In this document: positions 54,439 through 63,412 of the stretch, piece by piece
How positions within the stretch are numbered: position 1 is the first letter of the stretch
Layout of the letters: each line of letters begins with the position of its first letter
Assembly: GCA_050944455.1 (NCBI GenBank)
Contig: JBMNRC010000002.1
Coordinates: forward strand, 100,820 to 164,819
Direction: 5' to 3'
Source: Anthropogastromicrobium sp050944455
Lineage (GTDB): Bacteria; Bacillota; Clostridia; Lachnospirales; Lachnospiraceae
Length of the DNA: 64,000 nt
Position numbers and translations under genes: made by a program
The notes under the pieces: generated by a model
Told to the model about the DNA's origin: nothing
Seen by the model: the letters and a program-made list of their open reading frames with translations, nothing else
Database searches by the model: none

Positions 54439-54495
54439 GGCTGTCGCCGGCGAAAAACCGGCGCACATTTTCGACAAAGGAAAGGTCAGCGCGGA

Positions 54496-56784
54496 ATGCA
54501 GCAGAATGAAGAATGGATTGCGGAACAGATTGCCGATGAGCTGAATATCAGAAAAGAACAGGTGACGGCGGTGGCAGATCTTCTGGACGAGGGCTGCACC
54601 GTCCCGTTTATTGCCAGATACCGCAAGGAAGTCTACGGGGGCCTGGACGACGGGGTGCTCCGGAAACTCTATGAGAGGCTCAGCGAACTCCGCAGCCTCA
54701 ATGAAAAGAAGCAGACGGCCCTGAACGCCATGGAAAAGCTCGGCGTTCTCACCCCTGAGCTGTCAGCGCAGATGGCGTCGGCCCGCACGGCGGCCGAAGT
54801 CGAGGACATCTACCGCCCGTACCGGCAGAAGCGCCGCACCCGCGCGTCCATCGCGAAGGAGCGCGGGCTTGAGGGGCTTGCCGTCTGGATCGCGCAGAAT
54901 CATTATCCGGCCGGGCTTTCCGCGGAGGCACAGAAGTATGTCTCTGAGGAAAAAGGCGTGGCTTCGGCGGCTGACGCCCTGGCCGGCGCCTCGGACATCC
55001 TGGCTGAAAAAGCGGCGGACCGCGCGGATTTCCGCGCCGTCATCAAAAACCTGATCAATCAGCAGGGGTCGGTCGTTTCCGAAATCAGGCCGGTCAGGAC
55101 AGCCGCGGACGGGAAAACACCGGCGGCGAAGGCGGGCAAAGAGGCTGACGGGGCGGACCGCACTGCCGCGGCCGCGGCGGAGCTGGACCCCGAGGGCAAA
55201 TACGAAATGTACTACCATTTCCGCGCTGAAGTCCAGAAGGTGTCAGATCATCAGATCCTCGCCATGCACCGGGCGGAGAATGAAAAAGTGATCAGCGTTC
55301 ATCTGGATATGCCGGATGAGACGATCGTAAACCTGATGAAATTCCGTACTGAACGGGCCGCAAAAGGGGACGGCGCGGCATTCCTGGAAAATTGTATCCG
55401 CGACGCCTGGAAGCGCCTGATCGCGCCTTCGGTGGAGCGGGAGATCCTGTCCGCACTGCTTGACCGGGCTCTTGACGGGGCGGTGAGAGTGTTCGGCTCC
55501 AACCTGCGCCAGCTGCTGATGCAGCCCCCGATCGCGGGGCAGGTTGTGCTCGGCTGGGATCCGGGCTATGCCCACGGCTGCAAGCTGGCTGTCATCGACG
55601 AGTACGGAAAGCCGCTGGATACCACGGTTGTCTACCCGAGATTCGACAAGGACGGCGATCCTTCCAAAACCAGGGAGAACGGCTCCATCCGCGTACTCAA
55701 AGACTGGATCCGGAAATACCACGTCACCCTCATTTCCATCGGAAACGGAACCGCGTCGCGCCAGTCCGAGGAACTCATCGCGTCGGCCATCCGGGAGGAG
55801 CATCTGCCGGTGCAGTATATCATCACCAATGAGGCCGGAGCCTCCGTCTATTCCGCGAGCGAGCAGGGGGCGAAGGAACTGCCGGACTATGATGTGGAGG
55901 GAAGAAGCTCAATCTCAATCGCGAGGAGAGTCCAGGATCCGCTGGCTGAGCTCGTGAAAATCAGCCCCGAAGCGATCGGCGTCGGACAGTATCAGCACGA
56001 CTGCGATCCGGTAAAACTGTCCGAGACGCTTAACGGAGTGGTGGAGGACTGTGTGAATGAAGTCGGAGTCGACCTGAACACCGCCTCGGCGGCGCTGCTC
56101 TCCCATGTGTCCGGGATCAGCGGCGCGGTAGCCGCGAATATCGTGGACTACCGGGAGAAAAACGGCGCTTACACTGACCGGTCAGAGCTCAAAAAAGTTC
56201 CCAGGCTCGGGCCGAAAGCCTTTGAGCAGAGCGCCGGCTTCCTCCGCATCCGGGACGGGAAAAATCCGCTGGACGCGACGGCGGTGCACCCCGAAAGCTA
56301 CCCGGCGGTGAGGGCCCTCCTGGACAGGCTTGGCGTGAAGGAAGAGATGATCGGGACCGAGCAGGTGAAGGGGATCGGGAAGCGCGTGGATATTCACCGG
56401 ATGTCAGAGGAACTCGGAATCGGCGAGATGACCCTGGCGGATATCGTGTCCGAGCTCGAAAAACCGTCCCGCGACCCGCGGGAAGAGATGCCAAAGCCGC
56501 TGCTGCGCAGCGACGTCATGCAGATGGAAGATCTCAAACCCGACATGATTCTGAAGGGAACGGTGCGGAACGTAGTGGATTTCGGCGCTTTTGTCGATAT
56601 CGGCGTGCATCAGGACGGCCTGGTGCATATCACGGAGATGCCCGGCCGCCCGTCGTCGCCGCAAAAAGTCGTGAAAGTCGGCGACGTCATCACCGTCCGG
56701 GTGAAATCCTGTGATCTGCGCAGAAAGAGAATCGCGCTGAGCATGAAGAACATTCCGGCCGGAAGCGCCGCCGGACCGGACTGA
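54496..56784 (+). CDS. tex: Tex-family RNA-binding transcription accessory protein
   Basis: 762 aa. Tex order is visible: N-terminal helical region (GCTVPFIARYRKEVYGGLDD, YRPYRQKRRTRASIAKERGLE), YqgF-like domain (GWDPGYAHGCKLAVID), helix-hairpin-helix pair (YREKNGAYTDRSELKKVPRLGPKAFEQ region) and C-terminal S1 domain (MILKGTVRNVVDFGAFVDIGVHQDGLVHI). An Ala/Asp-rich insert sits near residues 195-230. Tex proteins bind nucleic acid and affect transcription; exact role here unknown. Confidence 0.95.
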   Translation: MQQNEEWIAEQIADELNIRKEQVTAVADLLDEGCTVPFIARYRKEVYGGLDDGVLRKLYERLSELRSLNEKKQTALNAMEKLGVLTPELSAQMASARTAAEVEDIYRPYRQKRRTRASIAKERGLEGLAVWIAQNHYPAGLSAEAQKYVSEEKGVASAADALAGASDILAEKAADRADFRAVIKNLINQQGSVVSEIRPVRTAADGKTPAAKAGKEADGADRTAAAAAELDPEGKYEMYYHFRAEVQKVSDHQILAMHRAENEKVISVHLDMPDETIVNLMKFRTERAAKGDGAAFLENCIRDAWKRLIAPSVEREILSALLDRALDGAVRVFGSNLRQLLMQPPIAGQVVLGWDPGYAHGCKLAVIDEYGKPLDTTVVYPRFDKDGDPSKTRENGSIRVLKDWIRKYHVTLISIGNGTASRQSEELIASAIREEHLPVQYIITNEAGASVYSASEQGAKELPDYDVEGRSSISIARRVQDPLAELVKISPEAIGVGQYQHDCDPVKLSETLNGVVEDCVNEVGVDLNTASAALLSHVSGISGAVAANIVDYREKNGAYTDRSELKKVPRLGPKAFEQSAGFLRIRDGKNPLDATAVHPESYPAVRALLDRLGVKEEMIGTEQVKGIGKRVDIHRMSEELGIGEMTLADIVSELEKPSRDPREEMPKPLLRSDVMQMEDLKPDMILKGTVRNVVDFGAFVDIGVHQDGLVHITEMPGRPSSPQKVVKVGDVITVRVKSCDLRRKRIALSMKNIPAGSAAGPD

Positions 56785-56803
56785 CGGCCTGCGGCGAAGA
56801 TCC

Positions 56804-56892
56804 GGCCGGCAGCCTCTGGTGCGGACGTCATCACATTGCGCCGGATTTTCCGGCATTTCCGGCGGGCCGGCTGCCTCTGGAGCGGACGTCAT
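56804..56892. repeat. Direct repeat pair, 28 bp, offset 61
   Basis: Copies at 56804-56831 and 56865-56892 match at 26 of 28 positions (shared GCCTCTGG and GCGGACGTCAT). They lie between tex and the FMN riboswitch promoter. Confidence 0.75.
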
Positions 56893-56915
56893 GGCACAGG
56901 CGGGCGCCGGATACC

Positions 56916-56944
56916 TTGACAGTGCCGCGCAGAAGGGGTAAGAT
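56916..56944 (+). promoter_or_regulatory. Promoter of the FMN riboswitch-ribU unit
   Basis: TTGACA (56916-56921), 17 bases, TAAGAT (56939-56944), ending just before the riboswitch. Confidence 0.8.
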
Positions 56945-56950
56945 TTAACC

Positions 56951-57086
56951 GATTTCTTAGGGGAAGGGTGAGAATCCTTACCGGCGGTACAGTCCGCGAG
57001 CATAAGCAGATCCGGTGTGATTCCGGTACCGACAGTGTTGGTTCCCGCGGGAGCAGGAGCCTGAGTCTGGATGGGATAAGAAACGA
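56951..57086 (+). promoter_or_regulatory. FMN riboswitch (RFN element)
   Basis: The conserved RFN blocks appear in order: AGGGGAAGGGTGAGAATCC, ACCGGCGGTACAGTCCGCGAG, ATAAGC, GATCCGGTGTGATTCCGGTACC, GACAGT, and AGTCTGGATGGGATAAGA. It binds FMN and, with the terminator hairpin at 57161-57187, would switch off ribU when FMN is plentiful. Confidence 0.95.
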
Positions 57087-57160
57087 AAAACGAGGGAGGC
57101 ACAGATTCCCGATGTCCGAAAGCGTCGGGGTGAGCGCAGGCTTCCCGAAAAAATTCGCGG

Positions 57161-57187
57161 TCCCCGGAGGAAACTCCGGGGATTTTT
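57161..57187 (+). terminator. Expression-platform terminator of the FMN riboswitch
   Basis: Perfect 9-bp stem TCCCCGGAG/CTCCGGGGA with a gaaa loop, then five T residues, about 75 bases after the aptamer and 150 before ribU. Confidence 0.9.
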
Positions 57188-57339
57188 ATCCTGATGGGAT
57201 CCCTCAGAAAGACAGTTTCTTGTATGCCGGGGCAAACGGAGGGCGGAAACCGCCGGTTCCGCCCGGCAGCCGGCGGGAGACATCAGGGTACGCTGTTCTC
57301 CCGCGGTACAAAAACAGTACTTACTGAAAGGAGAACAAC

Positions 57340-58203
57340 ATGAAAAAAATCACCGTACCGTTTCTGGCAGGAGCCGCAGCAGGGCTGGGGCAGACCGTGA
57401 GGGTACTTGCGGACGAGGCAGGAAGCGAGGCGGAAACCGCGGCGGAAACAGCCGCGGAGGCTGCTTCGGAAAACGCTTCCCCCACTCTCTGGTCACAGAT
57501 CGCCCAGAACGCCGGCTTTGTCGGCATCGCGCTGGCAGTGGCGGTGGCACTGATCGTTCTGGCAGCCCTTCTCGAAAAATTTTTCTGCAAGGATACAAAA
57601 CAGGTCTCTCCAGCATTCCGCGTCACTCTCACAGCAATGCTTTCCGCGCTGGCCCTGGTGCTGATGCTGCTGGAGTTCCCGGTCCCGTTCGCGCCGGGAT
57701 TCTATAAACTGGATTTCTCCGAGGTTCCGATTCTTTTCGTGGGATTTTTCCTTGGGCCGGTAGCCGGCGTAACTTCCGAACTGATCAAGAATGTTCTTGA
57801 AGTCCTGATCCGCGGAACCAGCACGGCGTTTGTCGGTGAGTTCGCCAACTTTGTGGTGGGCTGCAGCCTGGTTCTCCCGGCAACGGTGATTTACTGGAGA
57901 AAGCGCACGAAGAAGAGCGCGCTGATCGGGTGCGTCGTCGGAACGGTCGTGATCGCGGTTGTCGGATCGACGTTCAACGCGGTTTATCTGCTCCCGGCAT
58001 TCTCAAAGCTGTATGGAATTCCGATGGATACCCTGATCGGCATGGGAACCGCGATTTTCAGGAGTGTCAAAGGAGTCTGGAGCTTTGTGATCTTCTGTGT
58101 CGCTCCGCTCAACCTGCTCAAAGGCGCGATGGTTTCCCTGATCGTGATGCTGATTTACAAGCCGATCAGCCGGGCGATCACACCTCTGATCCGCAAAAAG
58201 TGA
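57340..58203 (+). CDS. ribU: Riboflavin ECF transporter S component RibU, N-terminally extended
   Basis: 287 aa. The S-component core occupies ~95-287 (PGFYKLDFSEVPILFVGFFLGPVAG, then helices to the end), the usual length being near 200. Ahead of it are a signal-like hydrophobic start (FLAGAAAGLGQTV), an acidic Ala/Glu stretch (~25-48) and one extra membrane helix (~58-80). The FMN riboswitch upstream assigns riboflavin as the substrate. It needs the EcfA/EcfT module at 16.7-19.5 kb. AAAGGAG precedes the ATG. Confidence 0.92.
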   Translation: MKKITVPFLAGAAAGLGQTVRVLADEAGSEAETAAETAAEAASENASPTLWSQIAQNAGFVGIALAVAVALIVLAALLEKFFCKDTKQVSPAFRVTLTAMLSALALVLMLLEFPVPFAPGFYKLDFSEVPILFVGFFLGPVAGVTSELIKNVLEVLIRGTSTAFVGEFANFVVGCSLVLPATVIYWRKRTKKSALIGCVVGTVVIAVVGSTFNAVYLLPAFSKLYGIPMDTLIGMGTAIFRSVKGVWSFVIFCVAPLNLLKGAMVSLIVMLIYKPISRAITPLIRKK

Positions 58204-58269
58204 TAACCCCAGGTAACCCCTGGAAGACTGCCCGGGGTGAGAGAACCCGGCGGCTGTCCGTCCGCAAGC

Positions 58270-58303
58270 CCGGTTCCGCTGAAGAGCGGAACCGGTTTTT
58301 TTT
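58270..58303 (+). terminator. Intrinsic terminator after ribU
   Basis: Perfect 11-bp stem CCGGTTCCGCT/AGCGGAACCGG (58270-58280 with 58285-58295), gaag loop, then eight T residues. Confidence 0.95.
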
Positions 58304-58366
58304 CAGAAGCGCGCCGGCCGTGAAGCCACGGCCACGAACGGAACGGAGAGATTTCCCGGCTGAGGT

Positions 58367-58453
58367 CCGATCCGTCCGCGGGTGGTAAATCCGGCGTTGC
58401 GGCGGAGCAGCACTTCGAAGGCGCGGCCCGATCCGTCCGCGGGTGGGAAATCC
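58367..58453. repeat. Direct repeat pair, 26 bp, offset 61
   Basis: Copies at 58367-58392 and 58428-58453 differ at one base of 26 (core GATCCGTCCGCGGGTGG). They fill part of the gene-free stretch between ribU and the tsaE promoter; the 35 bases between copies are unrelated. Confidence 0.8.
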
Positions 58454-58534
58454 CGATGACGGTAAGTCCCCAGGCTTTCTGAAGCCGATCCCGCGCGGGC
58501 GGAGCAGCCCGGGGACGGACAGCCAAAGCCGCGG

Positions 58535-58563
58535 ATGACGGGTATCCGCGGATATGGTATAAT
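58535..58563 (+). promoter_or_regulatory. Promoter for the tsaE gene cluster
   Basis: ATGACG (58535-58540), 17 bases, TATAAT (58558-58563), 55 bases before tsaE. Confidence 0.7.
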
Positions 58564-58617
58564 ATACAGAACGGGCCGCACGGAGAATCCGGCGGCCCGT
58601 TTACACGGAGGATGGAA

Positions 58618-59061
58618 ATGAAAAGAATGCTGGAAACGCACAGCGCTGAAGAGACGTACGCGCTGGGAAAGAGTTTCGGGGAAAAAGCCGGGCCGGGGCA
58701 GATCATCTGCCTGGAGGGCGATCTCGGAACCGGGAAAACGGTCTTCGCGCAGGGATTCGGCGAAGGGCTGGGTATCAGAGAGATCATCAACAGCCCGACG
58801 TTCACGATCATTTCCATCTACGAAAGCGGGAGAATCCCGCTGTACCATTTCGACGTTTACCGGATCGAAGATCCGGACGAGATGGATGAAATCGGCTATG
58901 AGGATTACTTTTACGGGAACGGCGTGGTGCTGATCGAGTGGGCGTCCCGGGTCAGGGAGCTCATTCCGGAAAACGCCGTCTGGGCAGAAATTTCCAAAGA
59001 CCCTGAAAAGGGCGATGATTACCGCAGGATAGTGATCACCGGGGAGGAGAAAAGTTGCTGA
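58618..59061 (+). CDS. tsaE: tRNA t6A biosynthesis ATPase TsaE
   Basis: 147 aa; P-loop ATPase that resets the TsaB-TsaD complex in making t6A37 of ANN-decoding tRNAs. Walker A LEGDLGTGKTVFAQGF, INSPTFTI, HFDVYRI and LIEWASRV are family blocks. ATG 58618 lies 6 bases after CGGAGG; the ATG at 58612 directly abuts the site. Overlaps tsaB by 7 bases. Confidence 0.95.
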   Translation: MKRMLETHSAEETYALGKSFGEKAGPGQIICLEGDLGTGKTVFAQGFGEGLGIREIINSPTFTIISIYESGRIPLYHFDVYRIEDPDEMDEIGYEDYFYGNGVVLIEWASRVRELIPENAVWAEISKDPEKGDDYRRIVITGEEKSC

Positions 59062-59789
59062 TTCTGGGAATTGAGAGTTCCGCGGGCCCCTGCGGGGCAG
59101 CGCTCGTCAGGAATGGAAAATGCATCGCGGATTTCAGGCTGAACAATCAGAAAACGCATTCACAGACGCTTCTGCCGATGATTGACGGGATGTTCCGCCA
59201 GTCCGGCTGCGGCCGGGAGGAACTGACAGCGATCGCGGTATCTGCCGGGCCCGGGTCCTACACAGGCCTGCGGATCGGAAGCGCGACCGCGAAGGGCATC
59301 GGACTGGCGCTGGGAATCCCGGTCATCCCGGTTCCGACGCTGGAATCCCTGGCGTTCGGCGCCGGTTCCGCCGGCACGGTCGTGTGCCCCCTGATGGATG
59401 CGCGCCGCAGAGAAGTTTTCACCGCCCTCTACCGGACCGGAACGACCGCGGATGGACGGCCTCAGGAACTGGAAGCCCCGAAATGCGTGCCGATGGCTGA
59501 ACGGCTGCGGGAACTGGCCGATACCAGCGAAACCATCCTGTTCTGCGGCGACGGGGCGGATCTGTATGAGCAGGAAATCCGCGGGGCGTCGCCGCGTTTC
59601 GCCGTCGTCCCGGCGCATATCCGCGAGGCGGACGCCGGCGCGGCAGCGGTTCTCGGGGAAATCCTGTACGGCGAGGGTATTTATGAATCGGCGGACCTGC
59701 ATGTTCCGCGCTATCTGAAAAAGTCGCAGGCGGAGCGGGTGCGCGAGGGAAAGATGACCGGGAACGCCGGGGAACAGCCTAAAAAATAA
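59055..59789 (+). CDS. tsaB: tRNA t6A biosynthesis protein TsaB
   Basis: 244 aa, an inactive ASKHA-fold partner that dimerises with TsaD. LILGIESSAGPCGAALV opens it, then AVSAGPGSYTGLRIGSATAKG. TTG start at 59055 inside the end of tsaE, with GGGGAGGAG about 8 bases upstream. Followed by rimI after 18 bases. Confidence 0.95.
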   Translation: MLILGIESSAGPCGAALVRNGKCIADFRLNNQKTHSQTLLPMIDGMFRQSGCGREELTAIAVSAGPGSYTGLRIGSATAKGIGLALGIPVIPVPTLESLAFGAGSAGTVVCPLMDARRREVFTALYRTGTTADGRPQELEAPKCVPMAERLRELADTSETILFCGDGADLYEQEIRGASPRFAVVPAHIREADAGAAAVLGEILYGEGIYESADLHVPRYLKKSQAERVREGKMTGNAGEQPKK

Positions 59790-59807
59790 GGATAGAGGGA
59801 GAACAAT

Positions 59808-60251
59808 ATGGCTGCCATAGATAAAATGACCATTGCGGATCTGGACGAAGCACAGGCAATCGAGAAGAGCAGTTTTTCCAATCCATGGAGCTGGAAAAGC
59901 ATGGAAGACGCCCTGCTCTCATCCCGGTACGTTTTTATCGCGGCGCGCGACGAGGGAAAGCTGATCGGTTTCGCGGCGGGCAGTTACGCCGCGGACCAGA
60001 TGGACATCGTGGACATCGCCGTAGACTGGAAATATCGTCAGATGGGCGTAGGAACGGCGCTTCTCAAGGCACTGCTGGAGATCGCCTTTTCCAACGGGAT
60101 TCTGGAAACCTATCTGGAAGTGCGCGAGTCCAATGAGGCGGCGGTCGGCCTCTACAAAAAGTTCGGCTTTACCGGAAGATACCGCCGGAAGGATTATTAC
60201 AGCGACCCGACCGAGGACGCCATCGTGATGAACCTGTCCCTGGAACAGTGA
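59808..60251 (+). CDS. rimI: Ribosomal-protein-alanine N-acetyltransferase RimI
   Basis: 147 aa GNAT enzyme acetylating the N-terminus of S18 in the best-known case. IAVDWKYRQMGVGTALLKALL holds the acetyl-CoA pyrophosphate loop (Q/RxxGxG/A), and LEVRESNEAAVGLYKKFGFTGRYRRKDYY is typical of RimI. It commonly neighbours tsaB and tsaD. Confidence 0.93.
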   Translation: MAAIDKMTIADLDEAQAIEKSSFSNPWSWKSMEDALLSSRYVFIAARDEGKLIGFAAGSYAADQMDIVDIAVDWKYRQMGVGTALLKALLEIAFSNGILETYLEVRESNEAAVGLYKKFGFTGRYRRKDYYSDPTEDAIVMNLSLEQ

Positions 60252-60264
60252 TAAAGGAGTCTGA

Positions 60265-61182
60265 ATGCTTGATGTTTGTCTGCTGGGAACCGGCGGGATG
60301 ATGCCGCTTCCCTACCGGTGGCTTACCTCCCTGATGATGCGCTACAACGGGAGCACGATGATGATTGACTGCGGCGAGGGAACGCAGATCGCGGTGCGGG
60401 AGAAAGGCTGGAGCGTCAATCCCGTGGACGTGATCTGCATCACGCACTACCACGGGGATCACATCGGAGGGCTGCCGGGCCTTCTGCTGACGATGGGCAA
60501 CGCCGAGCGCAAAGAGCCGCTCACCCTGATCGGCCCGCCGGGGCTTGAGCGCGTGGTCAGCGCGCTGCGGGTGATCGCCCCGGAGCTGCCTTTTCCGCTG
60601 GTTTTCCGGGAGATCCGGGAGCCCGAGCAGGATTTTCTGGTCAAAGGGTGGCATATTCACGCCTTCAGGGTTGTCCACCGGGTGACCTGCTACGGCTACA
60701 GCGTCACGATACCGAGAGCCGGCCGGTTCAATCCTGAGAAAGCGAAGGCGCTGGGACTGCCGCTGCCGGCCTGGGGACGGCTGCAGCACGGGGAAACGCT
60801 GGAGATCGAAGGAAAAACCTATACGCCGGATATGGTGATGGGAGCCAGCCGGCGGGGGCTCAAGGTGACTTATGTCACGGATACGAGGCCCACGCCGGCG
60901 ATCACGGCGAACGCCGCGGGATCCGATATCCTGATCTGCGAGGGCATGTACGGGGACGATGCGCTCCAGCCGAAGGCGAAGGAAAAGAAACATATGACGT
61001 TTTCGGAGGCGGCGGAGCTGGCGAAGGCCGCGGACCCGCAGCCGGCCGAACTGTGGCTGACGCATTACAGCCCGTCCATGATGCACCCGGAAGATTACCT
61101 CGGACCGGTCAGAAAAATTTTCGCGAACACCATTGCGGCAAAAGACGGAAGAACGAAGGTACTCAATTTTGACGACGAATGA
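60265..61182 (+). CDS. RNase Z-like metallo-beta-lactamase
   Basis: 305 aa. Metal motif THYHGDHIGG (about residues 60-69), GTGGMMPLPYR start, and the C-terminal ELWLTHYSPSMMHPEDY are those of the tRNase Z group, which trims tRNA 3' trailers so CCA can be added. It is shorter in the exosite region than B. subtilis RNase Z, so a related MBL phosphodiesterase is possible. Lies between rimI and tsaD; overlaps tsaD by 14 bases. Confidence 0.82.
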   Translation: MLDVCLLGTGGMMPLPYRWLTSLMMRYNGSTMMIDCGEGTQIAVREKGWSVNPVDVICITHYHGDHIGGLPGLLLTMGNAERKEPLTLIGPPGLERVVSALRVIAPELPFPLVFREIREPEQDFLVKGWHIHAFRVVHRVTCYGYSVTIPRAGRFNPEKAKALGLPLPAWGRLQHGETLEIEGKTYTPDMVMGASRRGLKVTYVTDTRPTPAITANAAGSDILICEGMYGDDALQPKAKEKKHMTFSEAAELAKAADPQPAELWLTHYSPSMMHPEDYLGPVRKIFANTIAAKDGRTKVLNFDDE

Positions 61183-62200
61183 TAAAAAAATCAGGCTGCT
61201 GGCAATCGAGAGCAGCTGCGACGAGACGGCGGCGGCCGTTGTGGAGAACGGCCGGACGGTCCTCTCCAATGTGATTTCCACACAGATTCCGATCCACACG
61301 CTGTACGGCGGCGTGGTCCCGGAGATCGCGTCGCGCAAACACATGGAGCGCATCAACCAGGTGGTGGAAAAAGCCCTGTCGGACGCGGGCACCGGACTTT
61401 CCGAAGTGGACGGCGTCGCGGTGACTTACGGCCCGGGACTTGTCGGAGCCCTTCTGGTGGGGACATCGGAGGCCAAGGCGCTGGCCTGGGCGGCCGGCAA
61501 GCCCCTGATCGGCGTTCACCATATCGAGGGCCATATCGCGGCCAACTATATTGAACACCCGGATCTGGAGCCGCCGTTCCTGTGCCTTGTGGTTTCGGGA
61601 GGGCATACGCATCTGGTCATTGTGCGGGATTACGATCAGTTCGAGCTGATCGGCGGGACCCGCGACGACGCTGCCGGCGAGGCTTTTGATAAGGTCGCCA
61701 GGGCGATCGGCCTCGGATATCCGGGCGGCCCGAAGATTGACCGGTGCGCAAAGGAGGGAAATCCTGACGCGATCGCTTTCCCGCGGGCGAAAGTGGACGG
61801 ATCCCCCTACGATTTCAGCTTCAGCGGCATCAAATCCGCAGTCCTGAACTACCTGAACCATGAGAAGATGCAGGGGCGTGAGATTGTGCGGGAGGATGTC
61901 GCGGCGTCCTTCCAGAAAGCGGTGGTGGATGTCCTGGTTGACCACGCCGTCCGCGCCGCGGTGGAATACGGTTTTGACCGCGTGTGCATGGCGGGAGGAG
62001 TCGCGTCCAACTCGTGCCTTCGGGCTGAGATGCGGGAACAGTGCGCGAGGCATCATCTGGGGTTCTGCTATCCGTCGCCGATCCTCTGCACGGACAACGC
62101 GGCGATGATCGGGGCGGCCGGCTATTACGAATTTATCCGGGGACGCCGCAGCGGATGGGACCTGAACGCGAATCCGTCGCTGAGGCTGGGAGAGAGATAA
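61169..62200 (+). CDS. tsaD: tRNA N6-threonylcarbamoyladenosine transferase TsaD
   Basis: 343 aa, transfers threonylcarbamoyl to A37 of tRNA. LAIESSCDETAAAVV, the metal-binding HHIEGHIAANY, SGGHTHLV and the C-terminal TDNAAMIG are diagnostic. The TTG at 61169 gives the family start and has GAAGGT 8 bases upstream; the 12 earlier in-frame residues read through the RNase Z-like gene. Completes tsaE-tsaB-rimI-tsaD. Confidence 0.95.
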   Translation: MTTNDKKIRLLAIESSCDETAAAVVENGRTVLSNVISTQIPIHTLYGGVVPEIASRKHMERINQVVEKALSDAGTGLSEVDGVAVTYGPGLVGALLVGTSEAKALAWAAGKPLIGVHHIEGHIAANYIEHPDLEPPFLCLVVSGGHTHLVIVRDYDQFELIGGTRDDAAGEAFDKVARAIGLGYPGGPKIDRCAKEGNPDAIAFPRAKVDGSPYDFSFSGIKSAVLNYLNHEKMQGREIVREDVAASFQKAVVDVLVDHAVRAAVEYGFDRVCMAGGVASNSCLRAEMREQCARHHLGFCYPSPILCTDNAAMIGAAGYYEFIRGRRSGWDLNANPSLRLGER

Positions 62201-62202
62201 AC

Positions 62203-63123
62203 ATGGAATTGCAGGACGGCAGAAAAGTGTCTGTAAGCGCGGTGATTCTCGCGGCCGGAAGCGGAACGCGGATGAAAAATCCTGTACCGAAACAGTTTCT
62301 TGAAATTCTCGGCAAACCGCTTTTCCTCTACAGCCTCGAAGCTTTTGAGAGAGACGCCGATGAAATCATCCTGGTGACGGGGCCGGACGATCTGCCGCGG
62401 ATGAAAGAGATTCTGCGGAGGTACGGCTATCCGAAAGCGAAGCCGGTTTTGGTGACTGAAGGAGGCAGGGAGAGATCGGATTCTTCCCTGAACGGGGTCC
62501 GGGCCGCAAAGGGAGATATTGTGATGATCCACGACGCCGCCCGCTGCTGCGTCACGGAGGAGGTTATCCGGGCAAGCCTGGAGAGCACTCTGCGCTATGG
62601 AAGCGGCGTGGCCGCTGTTCCCTGCAAGGATACGATCAAGATCGTCCGCAGAGTGTCAGACCCGGCCGGAATCCGGGAACTCCGGTATCCATATGGAGCG
62701 GACCGGGCGGAACATGATAAGGCGCACCGATCGGAACCAGGCGTCAGGCTGAGCCCGGAGGGCAGAGGCCTCACGGAATCCGCTCCGCGGGAATCCGGGG
62801 AAGGAACGGCAGAGGAGGAGCGCGCGGCCGACGAACAGGGAAAAACGGTGACAGTGGCGGAGAAAACCCCTCCGAGAGCCGATATCGTAAGCGTACAGAC
62901 GCCGCAGAGTTTTTTCAGAAATGAGATTCTGGAAGCTTATGAGCGGTACCTGTCTGATCCCGGGCGCGCGGCGGTGACGGACGACTCCGGCGTCCTGGAG
63001 AAGTATGGAAAACGCAGGGCGGTTATCTCGGAGGGAAGCTATGACAATATCAAGGTTACGACGCCGTCCGACCTGATGATCGCGGAGGCGATCCTGAAGA
63101 AAAGAGCGGACTGCAGGGCCTGA
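62203..63123 (+). CDS. ispD: MEP cytidylyltransferase IspD with a large insertion
   Basis: 306 aa (usual ~230); joins CTP to MEP in the non-mevalonate isoprenoid pathway. AAGSGTRMKNPVPKQF (CTP site), IHDAARCC, VQTPQSFF and TDDSGVLE are intact. About 70 extra residues (~155-225), Arg/Glu/Gly-rich and low in complexity, sit between KDTIKIV and VQTPQ, a surface/dimer-arm region. ATG 62203 directly follows the tsaD stop. The start upstream in frame is read-through of tsaD. Confidence 0.92.
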   Translation: MELQDGRKVSVSAVILAAGSGTRMKNPVPKQFLEILGKPLFLYSLEAFERDADEIILVTGPDDLPRMKEILRRYGYPKAKPVLVTEGGRERSDSSLNGVRAAKGDIVMIHDAARCCVTEEVIRASLESTLRYGSGVAAVPCKDTIKIVRRVSDPAGIRELRYPYGADRAEHDKAHRSEPGVRLSPEGRGLTESAPRESGEGTAEEERAADEQGKTVTVAEKTPPRADIVSVQTPQSFFRNEILEAYERYLSDPGRAAVTDDSGVLEKYGKRRAVISEGSYDNIKVTTPSDLMIAEAILKKRADCRA

Positions 63124-63170
63124 AGCGCGTCCGGAACACCCCGCGTCCCTGAAAACAAGCGGAAGGCGAG

Positions 63171-63202
63171 CAGAAAAACAGGGAAAAACAGGGAAAAACA
63201 GG
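63171..63202. repeat. Phased A-tract tandem repeat upstream of the tRNA/rRNA promoters
   Basis: A 10-bp unit, gggaaaaaca, occurs three times (first copy 8 of 10), placing five-A runs at 63174, 63184 and 63194, exactly one helical turn apart. Such phasing bends DNA. It lies about 115 bases before the first -35. The rest of the 63124-63317 gap shows no gene and no clear ispD terminator. Confidence 0.7.
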
Positions 63203-63317
63203 CCCGGAACCGGATTGTCGTGCTGCCGCAGCCCGTTTCGGGTTCCGGGAAAGCGCCTTCCGGCGGAATACAGCCGCCGCCTGCCGAAAAAACTTTCGGA
63301 AAGTGTTGAAAAAGCGG

Positions 63318-63347
63318 TTGACAAGGCCTCCGGGAAAGTGATATTAT
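63318..63347 (+). promoter_or_regulatory. Upstream promoter P1 of the tRNA/rRNA unit
   Basis: TTGACA (63318-63323), 18-base spacer, TATTAT (63342-63347). Consensus -35, typical of stable RNA promoters. Confidence 0.75.
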
Positions 63348-63412
63348 AAGCGCTGTCGCTGTGAAAGACAGCCGTTAAATCAGGCGGATATTCCGCGTTC
63401 CGGGAAAAATGC

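Noticed and set aside
58367..58453. CRISPR-like repeat-spacer-repeat
   Set aside because: Only two copies, no cas genes, and a different repeat at every other locus with the same spacing, so it is reported as a direct repeat pair instead.
62041..62202. Longer IspD starting inside tsaD
   Set aside because: The 54 extra residues are an out-of-frame reading of the tsaD end; family similarity begins after the ATG at 62203.
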